Shown: positions 1 through 5,769 of the stretch, piece after piece
How the letters are laid out: each line of letters opens with the position of its first letter
Numbering within the stretch: the stretch's first letter is position 1
Translations under genes and position numbers: made by a program
NCBI GenBank assembly: GCA_035532755.1
Contig: DATKQI010000065.1
Location: 1-8,527 of the forward strand
DNA length: 8,527 nt
Direction: 5' to 3'
Origin: DATKQI01 sp035532755
GTDB lineage: Bacteria; Pseudomonadota; Alphaproteobacteria; Acetobacterales; Acetobacteraceae
The notes under the pieces: generated by a model
Seen by the model: only the letters and a program-made list of their open reading frames with translations
Databases searched by the model: none
What the model was told of the DNA's origin: nothing

Positions 1-536
1 CCCGCGTTTCCTTCTCGCGCCTTCCCGGTGCGCGCCTCACCGGACGGCTGCTGCTGCTGGCGCTGCTGGCCGGCGCGCTGCCCGGTTGCAGCTTCTTCCA
101 GGCACGCAGCCAGGTACGCGGCAACCCGGTCGATCCGGACGTGCTGAAGGAACTGGTGCCGGGCACTTCGTCGGAAGCGGATGCGCGCGCCCTGCTCGGC
201 TCGCCCACCCTGCACGCGGCGTTTGACGACAATACCTGGCTCTACATCAGCCAGATCACCCGCCCGCGCGTCGGCCGCATCCAGGGGGTGGAGCAGCAGC
301 ACGTCGTCACCCTGCATTTCGCGCAGAACGGCGTGCTGAAAAGCATCGACCAGGCCACGAAAAAGAACGCGCTGCCCGCCGCCATGGCATCCGGCAGCAC
401 GCCCTCCCCGGGCAGCAATCCGTCGATCCTGCAGCAGTTGCTGGGCAACGTCGGCCGCTACTCGCCGATCGGCGGCAACACCGGCAACGGCCTCGGCGGC
501 AGCCTCGGCAGCCTCGGCAACACCGGCGCCCCGTAG
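1..536 (+). CDS. bamE: Outer membrane protein assembly factor BamE (SmpA/OmlA family), 5' end outside window
   Basis: BamE is a small outer-membrane lipoprotein that supports the BAM complex, which folds beta-barrel proteins into the outer membrane. The frame is open from base 3, and no ATG, GTG or TTG precedes the signal region, so the true start lies upstream of the window. The visible N-terminus is arginine-containing, then a Leu/Ala-rich hydrophobic stretch ending in the lipobox LPGC, with the lipidated Cys at 87-89. The SmpA/OmlA core follows: a VLKELVPGTS helix entry, an ARALLGSPT segment, then the strands around DDNTWLYIS and VVTLHFAQNGVLKSID. A GTG at 141 could be mistaken for a start, but it lies inside the mature domain. 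After the core comes a tail of about 50 residues rich in Gly, Ser, Asn and Pro, encoded partly by 9-base tandem repeats at 498-515. The gene ends with TAG, and no clear terminator follows. Family assignment is strong; the tail's role is unknown. Confidence 0.9.
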   Translation, partial: RVSFSRLPGARLTGRLLLLALLAGALPGCSFFQARSQVRGNPVDPDVLKELVPGTSSEADARALLGSPTLHAAFDDNTWLYISQITRPRVGRIQGVEQQHVVTLHFAQNGVLKSIDQATKKNALPAAMASGSTPSPGSNPSILQQLLGNVGRYSPIGGNTGNGLGGSLGSLGNTGAP

Positions 537-704
537 CGGCCCTTTCTGCGTCCGCGCCATCGCCACGCGTTTCATCCCGCACGGCGTTCCCTCGCCGCGG
601 GCCGGCGCCGCTTGCCGGTTGCACCGCGATCGCCCGTTCCCGTCCCCGGTTTCCGAACGTCTTCCCGGACCTCGCGAATCTATGGCAATGTCATCGAAAT
701 CCGG

Positions 705-734
705 TGTTCAAAACCGCGGATCGCGCTTTATAAT
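705..734 (+). promoter_or_regulatory. Putative sigma-70-type promoter for the four-gene cassette
   Basis: A perfect TATAAT lies at 729-734 inside a run of A and T that stands out from the surrounding GC-rich DNA. The best -35 candidate is weak: TGTTCA at 705-710, with an 18-base spacer. A start near 741 would give a leader of about 18 bases before the methyltransferase ATG at 759. The rest of the 537-758 gap shows no other gene and no hairpin followed by a T-run. The -10 match is seen directly; promoter activity is inferred. Confidence 0.55.
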
Positions 735-747
735 TTATCCGATTTCC

Positions 748-752
748 AGGGG
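748..752 (+). promoter_or_regulatory. Ribosome-binding site that fixes the methyltransferase start
   Basis: AGGGG lies six bases before the ATG at 759. The same frame is open upstream to 612, but that extension has no comparable Shine-Dalgarno, would span the promoter, and adds residues unlike the family. The site therefore decides in favour of 759. Confidence 0.75.
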
Positions 753-758
753 CCTGCG

Positions 759-1517
759 ATGACACCCATCGAATTATATCTCGATCTTCTCAAAAAATCG
801 CTCACAAACACAATTTTCGACGAAGAGCCCGATGCAGATGCCAAGAACCAGGCGGCGTACGTGCACGGTTTCGTCCATCACTACATCAAAGGGGCGGCCA
901 TCTCGATGCTGCCGCTCGCCCGGTTCGACAATCTTCAGGCGTGCATCGCGGATGTGCTGGCCCACGGCATTCCGGGCGACCTGATCGAAACCGGCGTCTG
1001 GCGCGGCGGGGCGACGATCTTCATGCGGGCGATGCTGAAGGCCCACGCGGTGACGGATCGCCACGTCTGGGTGGCCGATTCGTTCGAAGGCCTGCCCGAA
1101 CCGGATGCCGCGCGCTTCCCCACGGAGGCGAAGTTCCATCAGGGCGCGATGATGAAGGTCTACAACAACCTCGCCGCCGGGCTCGATGAGGTGAAGCGCA
1201 ATTTCGCCGCCTACGGCATGCTGGACGATCAGGTGCGGTTCCTTCAGGGCTGGTTCAAGGACACGCTGCCCTCCGCGCCCATCGGGAAACTCGCGGTGAT
1301 GCGTCTCGACGGGGACTACTACGAATCCACCATGGACGGGCTGACCAACCTCCATGACAAGCTCTCGGTCGGCGGCTATGTCATCATCGACGATTATGGC
1401 GAGGATGCCTGGACCAACTGCCGCCAGGCCGTGGATGATTTCCGGCGCGAGCGCGGAATTGCGGACCGGCTGATCCCGGTCGATTCGAAATGCCATTACT
1501 GGCAGCGGACAGGCTGA
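759..1517 (+). CDS. TylF/MycF-family SAM-dependent O-methyltransferase
   Basis: The 252-residue product is a class I methyltransferase of the TylF (macrocin O-methyltransferase) family. Characterised members methylate sugar hydroxyls using S-adenosylmethionine and a divalent metal. The SAM-binding loop is GDLIETGVWRGGA, with E77, G79, W81, R82 and G83-G84. An ADSFEGLP segment follows the second strand. The metal-site region reads RLDGDYYEST, with D184 and D186, and is followed by GGYVIIDDYG with D211 and D212. The length matches the family. The start at 759 is chosen for its AGGGG site and because the TylF-like fold begins shortly after it. The first 30 or so codons are noticeably richer in A and T than the rest. 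The stop TGA overlaps the next gene's ATG (TGATG), which suggests translational coupling. The substrate cannot be read from sequence. From its neighbours, a glyceryl or sugar hydroxyl is a reasonable guess. The enzyme is expected to be cytoplasmic, as no signal peptide is seen. Confidence 0.88.
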   Translation: MTPIELYLDLLKKSLTNTIFDEEPDADAKNQAAYVHGFVHHYIKGAAISMLPLARFDNLQACIADVLAHGIPGDLIETGVWRGGATIFMRAMLKAHAVTDRHVWVADSFEGLPEPDAARFPTEAKFHQGAMMKVYNNLAAGLDEVKRNFAAYGMLDDQVRFLQGWFKDTLPSAPIGKLAVMRLDGDYYESTMDGLTNLHDKLSVGGYVIIDDYGEDAWTNCRQAVDDFRRERGIADRLIPVDSKCHYWQRTG

Positions 1518-3598
1518 TGGACACGCACCCGATGCCGACACCGCGACCGGCTGACCATGATGCGCCGCATCCCGAGGAAAGCCCCGCCATGGACCGGCAG
1601 ACCCCCGCGGACACCATGCCCTCCACTACGCCGGAAGCATCGCTGGCGGAGCTGATCGAACCCGCCATCCGTGCCGCCGAGGCAGGCGACTGGCCGGAGG
1701 CCCTGCGCCACTGGCACGATGTGCACGCCCGCTTCCCCGACCATCCGGTCGGTCCGGCGAATGCCGCCGCCGCGCTGCGCGCGCTCGGCCGGCTGGACGA
1801 GGCGGAGGCGCTGCTGAGGAAGATCGCGCCGCATTTCTCGGACAGCATCGACATCGCGGTGAACTACGCCCTGGTGGCGCAGTTGCGCGCCGACTGGCCG
1901 GAAGCGCTGCGCCGCTGGCAGCACGTGCAGGCCCGCTTCCCCGATCATCCCGCCGGCCATGCCGGCACGGGCGCGATCCTGCGGGAGGTCGGGCGGCTCG
2001 CCGAGGCGGAGGCAACGCTGTCCGCGGCGCAGAACCGCTTCCCCGACAGCCTGGACATCGCCGCCAACCGGGCCCTCGTCGCGCAGTTGCAGGGCGACCT
2101 GGTCGGTTCGCTGGATCGCTGGCGGGCGGTGCAGGAACGCTTCCCCGACCATCCCGCCGGTTTCGGCGGCGCCGCCGGCGTGCTGCGCCAGCAGGACCGG
2201 CTGGACGAGGCGGACGCCATCACCACGGCCGCCCTCGCCCGCTTCCCCGACAGCATCGAGGTGGCGGTGAATCATGCGCTGGTGGCGCAGGCCCGGGCGG
2301 ATTGGCCGGAAGCGCTCGCGCGCTGGCAGGCAGTGCGGGAACGCTTCCCCGACCATCCCTCCGGCACGGTCGGCGCCGGCATCGCGTTGCGCGAGATGGC
2401 CCGGCTGGACGAGGCCGAGGCTCTGCTCGCCCCGCTCCTCGCCCGCTTCCCCGGCAATGCCGAGGTGGTGGTGAACCATGCCGCGATCGCCACCGCCCGC
2501 GCCGACTGGCCGGAAGCGGTCCGCCGCTGGCGCGCCGCGCTGGCGGCGCATCCTCAGCACGCCGCCATCCACGCCGGGGCCGGCACGGCCCTGCGGGAGG
2601 CCGGGCTGCTGGACGAGTCGGAGGCGCTGCTGCAGGCGGCCGTGGACCGGTTCCCGCCGAGCGCGGACCTGCTGGTGGGCTTCGCCCAGACCGCCAGCCT
2701 CCGGCGCGACTGGCCGGCGGCGCTGCGCCGCTGGGATGCCGCGAAGGCGCTGTTCCCGAACAATGCGGCCATCATGCTCGGGCGCGGCGACGCGATCTGG
2801 CTTTCCCGCATGGATGCCGCCGACGATGGCGCGGAAGCGGCGCATGGCGCCCCATCCGCCGGCGCGGCCGCATACGACGGCACCATCCACGCCGCCGCCC
2901 CCTTCCAGCGGGACCCGACGCGCGCCGCCCCAGGTTCTGAAGCCGAGGCAGGCGCATTGCGCGAGCTGCTGATGCAGTTCGAGAGTCTGGGCGACAATTG
3001 CGAATTCGGTTCGGTGCAGCGGCAGGCGGGGGCGGAGCCGCTGGGGCTGCTGCGGTTCGTGTCCATCGCGCCCGAAGGTCTGCTCAAGCTGCTGGAAACC
3101 GGTTTCGAGGGGGTGGGCGACCCGGCAAACACCACGCTCGATCTGCAAGCGCATGGTGAATACTTCCTCACCGATACGCGCGGCCTGTTCCAGATGCACA
3201 CCTTCATGAAGCCGAACCAGGTGGAGCCTGTCCGCTTCCGCGAACAGCAATGCCGCCGGCTGCGCTATCTTGCCGGCAAGCTGGTGGATGACCTCACGCG
3301 GGCGGAAAAGATATTCCTGTTCAAGCGCAGCTACGGGCAGATGTCCGACGAGACGGTGGCGCGGCTGCACCGGGCGATGCGCCAATACGGAGATACCACG
3401 CTGCTGTGCGTGCGCCTGCAGGACGAGGCGCACCCGACCGGCAGCGTGGAGCGCGCCGGAGACGGCGTGATGGTCGGCTACATCGACAAGTTCGTCCCGC
3501 TCGACCGGCTGAGCGACGTGTCCTTCGACGGCTGGTACCGGCTCTGCCGCGGCGCCCATGCCTTGTGGAAAGGCACCCCCGAGGCTGCCCCCACCTGA
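1517..3598 (+). CDS. TPR-repeat protein with C-terminal GDNC (DUF1796/papain-like?) domain
   Basis: This 693-residue protein has three parts. Residues 1-57 are a Pro/Asp/His-rich leader without a signal peptide. Residues 58-397 are five repeats of exactly 68 residues, each equal to two 34-residue TPR units. They typically begin DWPEALRRW, contain RFPDHP, then RLDEAEALL, and end near ALVAQ. A partial sixth repeat covers about 398-432. After a low-complexity Ala/Gly linker, the C-terminal domain starts near residue 484 with FESLGDNCEFG (C495). It continues through LGLLRFVSI, a QMHTF segment (H561), an Arg-rich helix, and a KIFLFKRS strand. This layout recalls DUF1796-type putative papain-like domains, but that link comes from pattern memory, not a search. 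The ATG at 1517 shares its A with the upstream TGA, so coupled translation is likely; an in-frame ATG at 1490 is less likely. TPRs normally bind proteins. The C-terminal function is unknown, and a scaffold or an acyl/glyceryl transferase acting with the neighbouring FkbH and ACP is a hypothesis. Confidence 0.82.
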   Translation: MDTHPMPTPRPADHDAPHPEESPAMDRQTPADTMPSTTPEASLAELIEPAIRAAEAGDWPEALRHWHDVHARFPDHPVGPANAAAALRALGRLDEAEALLRKIAPHFSDSIDIAVNYALVAQLRADWPEALRRWQHVQARFPDHPAGHAGTGAILREVGRLAEAEATLSAAQNRFPDSLDIAANRALVAQLQGDLVGSLDRWRAVQERFPDHPAGFGGAAGVLRQQDRLDEADAITTAALARFPDSIEVAVNHALVAQARADWPEALARWQAVRERFPDHPSGTVGAGIALREMARLDEAEALLAPLLARFPGNAEVVVNHAAIATARADWPEAVRRWRAALAAHPQHAAIHAGAGTALREAGLLDESEALLQAAVDRFPPSADLLVGFAQTASLRRDWPAALRRWDAAKALFPNNAAIMLGRGDAIWLSRMDAADDGAEAAHGAPSAGAAAYDGTIHAAAPFQRDPTRAAPGSEAEAGALRELLMQFESLGDNCEFGSVQRQAGAEPLGLLRFVSIAPEGLLKLLETGFEGVGDPANTTLDLQAHGEYFLTDTRGLFQMHTFMKPNQVEPVRFREQQCRRLRYLAGKLVDDLTRAEKIFLFKRSYGQMSDETVARLHRAMRQYGDTTLLCVRLQDEAHPTGSVERAGDGVMVGYIDKFVPLDRLSDVSFDGWYRLCRGAHALWKGTPEAAPT
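1688..2810 (+). repeat. In-gene tandem array of 204-base units (double-TPR repeats)
   Basis: Five complete 204-base units start at 1688, 1892, 2096, 2300 and 2504, each with GAC at its first codon. A sixth, truncated unit starts at 2708 and fades near 2810. DNA identity is high in blocks such as CGCTTCCCCGACCATCC, which recurs nearly unchanged in units 1 to 4. Unit 3 departs at its first residues (DLVGSLDRW in place of DWPEALRRW), and units 5 and 6 are the most diverged. Exact periodicity with no indels implies growth by in-frame duplication of a two-TPR block. Confidence 0.88.
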
Positions 3599-3629
3599 CT
3601 CCGCAACCAAGGACAGCCGTGCAGCCAGC

Positions 3630-5516
3630 ATGACCGGAAGCCCCCAACTCCACTGGCTCCCAGCCGAGCCCGCGTTCCGCACCCGGCTGCGCGCGCTGCG
3701 GGCCGGCGCGGCCGATGCCGCCGCCTGGGCGGAGGCGATCGCGCTCGCGAATACCCGGCTCGACTTCGTGCAGACCAACGCGCTGGACGAAACGGTGCGG
3801 CGCCTGTTCGCCGGCCCGCCGGAGGGGCTGGCCACGAAGCCGGTGCGGCTCGCCGTTCTCGGCTCCTCCACGCTCGCCCATCTGCATGCGGCAATCCGGG
3901 TCGGGGCGCTGCGGCGCGGCATCTGGCTCTCCACCTATGAGAACGACTACGGCCAGTACCTGCAGGAACTGCTCGATCCCGCCTCGCCCCTGCATGAATT
4001 CCGCCCGACCGCGATGCTGTTCGCCTTCGACAGCGCCCATCTCGCCATGGGCGTGGGGGCCGGGCTCGACGCCGCGGCTGCCGCCGAGGCGCTGGATGCC
4101 TGCGAGGAACGCCTGCGCACCTGCTGGGCGACAGCCCGCTCGGCCTTCGCCTGCCCCATCCTGCAGCAGGCCGCCCTGCCCGTCTTTCCCGACGTGCTCG
4201 GCGCGAACGAGCACCGCTTGCCGGGCTCCCGCGCCGGCTTCATCGCCCGGCTGAACCGGCGGCTGCGCGACATGGCGGACGCCGAGGGCGTGGACCTCCT
4301 CGCGCTCGACGACCGCGCCGCGCGCGACGGGCTGCCGGCCTGGCACGACCCGGCGCTGTGGCATCGGGCGAAGCAGGAAGTGGCGGTGGCCGCCGCGCCC
4401 GTCTATGGCGACCTTGTCGCCCGCCTGCTGGCCGCGAAGCAGGGGCGGTCGGCCAAGGCCCTGGTGCTCGATCTCGACAACACGATCTGGGGCGGCGTGG
4501 TCGGGGACGACGGGTTGGAAGGGCTGGTGCTGGGCCAGGGCAGCGCGCTCGGGGAAGCCTTCGTGGCGGTGCAGGACTACGCGCGCGAACTGTCCGCCCG
4601 CGGCGTCATCCTCGCCGTGTGTTCCAAGAACGACGAGGCGAACGCGCTGGAACCGTTCGAGCGGCATCCCGAGATGCTGCTGCGGCGCGCCCACATCGCG
4701 AGCTTCGTCGCCAACTGGAGCGACAAGCCCGCGAACATCCGCGCGATCGCGGAGGAGCTGAACATCGGCCTCGATGCGCTGGTGTTCGTGGACGACAACC
4801 CCTTCGAGCGCGCCCTGGTGCGCCGTGAACTGCCGATGGTAGCGGTACCGGAGGTGCCGGAAGACCCCGCCCTGGTGCCGCAGTGCCTCGCCGATGCCGG
4901 CTATTTCGAGGGCACCGCCGTCACCGCCGAGGATCGGGAGCGGACCAGCCAGTACCAGCAGAACCGCGCCCGCGAATCGCTCCGCGCTTCCGCGACCGAC
5001 CTGCCCGCCTATCTGCGCGGGCTGGAGATGGAGCTGGTCTGGCGCCGCTTCGACCGCGTCGGCCTTTCCCGCACCGTCCAGCTCATCAACAAGACCAACC
5101 AGTTCAACCTGACGACGCAGCGCTACTCCGAAGACGAGGTGCTGGCGGTAATGGACGATCCGCGCGCCTTCGGCCTGCAACTGCGGCTGCTCGACCGGTT
5201 CGGCGACAACGGCATCATCGCCATCATCATCGGCCGGATGCAGGATCGGGACGACCTGCTGATCGACACCTGGCTGATGAGCTGCCGCGTGCTCGGCCGG
5301 CAGGTGGAACCGACGACGCTGAACCTCATCGCGGCGGAGGCGAACCGGCTCGGCGCAGCCCGGCTGCTCGGCGAATACCGGCCGACGAAGAAGAACGGCA
5401 TGGTCAAGGACCACTACCCCAGGCTGGGCTTCGCGCCCGACGGCGAGCACCGCCACATCCTCCCGCTGGCCGGCTTCACGCCCGCGGAAACGTTCATCAC
5501 CGTAAAGGAAGGCTGA
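3630..5516 (+). CDS. FkbH-like protein (HAD-IIIC family), glyceryl-ACP forming type
   Basis: The 628-residue product is a full-length FkbH-like protein. Characterised FkbH-type enzymes take 1,3-bisphosphoglycerate, remove phosphate and place the glyceryl group on an acyl carrier protein. The N-terminal half holds LANTRLDFVQTNALD and the SGNH-like stretch VLGSSTLAHLHAAIR (G78-S80), then WLSTYENDYGQYLQEL. The HAD domain carries DLDNTIWGG (nucleophile D281, acid D283), CSKN at 331-334, the motif III lysine K366 in DKPANI, and VFVDDNPFER (D388, D389). The C-terminal part contains LINKTNQFNLTTQRY and a GNAT-like segment through FGDNGIIAIIIGR and DTWLMSCRVLGR. All HAD motifs look intact. The start at 3630 is chosen because the protein then begins in typical family sequence. 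AAGGA at 3609-3613 is the only Shine-Dalgarno-like site, at a long spacing of 16 bases. An in-frame ATG at 3558 would overlap the preceding gene by 41 bases and has no such site. The ACP gene follows after four bases, so the two are surely co-expressed. Confidence 0.92.
   Translation: MTGSPQLHWLPAEPAFRTRLRALRAGAADAAAWAEAIALANTRLDFVQTNALDETVRRLFAGPPEGLATKPVRLAVLGSSTLAHLHAAIRVGALRRGIWLSTYENDYGQYLQELLDPASPLHEFRPTAMLFAFDSAHLAMGVGAGLDAAAAAEALDACEERLRTCWATARSAFACPILQQAALPVFPDVLGANEHRLPGSRAGFIARLNRRLRDMADAEGVDLLALDDRAARDGLPAWHDPALWHRAKQEVAVAAAPVYGDLVARLLAAKQGRSAKALVLDLDNTIWGGVVGDDGLEGLVLGQGSALGEAFVAVQDYARELSARGVILAVCSKNDEANALEPFERHPEMLLRRAHIASFVANWSDKPANIRAIAEELNIGLDALVFVDDNPFERALVRRELPMVAVPEVPEDPALVPQCLADAGYFEGTAVTAEDRERTSQYQQNRARESLRASATDLPAYLRGLEMELVWRRFDRVGLSRTVQLINKTNQFNLTTQRYSEDEVLAVMDDPRAFGLQLRLLDRFGDNGIIAIIIGRMQDRDDLLIDTWLMSCRVLGRQVEPTTLNLIAAEANRLGAARLLGEYRPTKKNGMVKDHYPRLGFAPDGEHRHILPLAGFTPAETFITVKEG
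5506..5512 (+). promoter_or_regulatory. Ribosome-binding site for the GTG-started ACP gene
   Basis: AGGAAGG lies inside the last codons of the FkbH-like gene and ends eight bases before the GTG at 5521. It is the strongest Shine-Dalgarno match in the cassette. It supports the GTG as the true start and suggests the carrier protein is made at a high rate. Confidence 0.75.
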
Positions 5517-5520
5517 GCCC

Positions 5521-5766
5521 GTGACCGAGGCCGAGATCTACAGCGCGCTGACCGAGATCTTCCACGACGTGTTCATGCGCGACGACATCGCGCTGACCCC
5601 GGCGCTGAGCGCGCCCGACGTGGAGGGCTGGGATTCGTTCAAGATGATCGAGATCATCATCTCAACCGAGGAACGCTTCGGCATCAAGATGAACACGAAG
5701 GAGCTGGACAGCCTGCAAAGCGTGGGCGACCTCGCGGCGCTGATCGGCAGCAAGACCGCCCGGTAA
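5521..5766 (+). CDS. Acyl carrier protein, FkbH-associated type
   Basis: The 81-residue acidic product has the length and four-helix pattern of a free-standing acyl carrier protein. The phosphopantetheine attachment site is the serine of GWDSFKMIEII (S39). It follows an acidic loop and precedes the family's helix II, then an EERFGIKM turn and a C-terminal VGDLAALIG helix. The WDSF form differs from the DSL of the fatty-acid ACP, which points to a specialised carrier. Placed four bases after the FkbH-like gene, it is most simply the acceptor of the activated glyceryl group. It begins with GTG, behind a strong AGGAAGG site. Activation would need a phosphopantetheinyl transferase encoded elsewhere. 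The stop TAA is three bases from the stop of convergent parC. Confidence 0.93.
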   Translation: MTEAEIYSALTEIFHDVFMRDDIALTPALSAPDVEGWDSFKMIEIIISTEERFGIKMNTKELDSLQSVGDLAALIGSKTAR

Positions 5767-5769
5767 GAT

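Noticed and set aside
595..625. GC-rich palindromes (CCGCGG, GCCGGC, GGCGCC) after bamE as a terminator
   Set aside because: They are short overlapping palindromes without a stable unique stem or a following T-run.
612..758. N-terminal extension of the methyltransferase to base 612
   Set aside because: It would place the TATAAT box and the AGGGG site inside the gene, and its residues do not resemble the family. The ATG at 759 is better supported.
774..1541. 255-codon minus-strand frame opposite the methyltransferase
   Set aside because: No domain recognised, and it lies opposite a gene with clear SAM and metal motifs.
3558..3629. Earlier FkbH start at 3558
   Set aside because: It overlaps the preceding gene by 41 bases, lacks a Shine-Dalgarno, and adds a Pro-rich stretch not typical of the family. 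It cannot be fully excluded because the site for 3630 is spaced 16 bases away.
1496..3934. 812-codon open frame on the minus strand opposite the TPR gene
   Set aside because: It mirrors the strongly codon-biased GC-rich TPR gene, has no recognisable domain, and crosses into the next gene. Long antisense frames are expected in such DNA.
3321..5456. 711-codon open frame on the minus strand opposite the FkbH-like gene
   Set aside because: The plus-strand frame encodes all FkbH motifs. The minus frame is His/Arg/Gln-rich without a domain and is a composition shadow.
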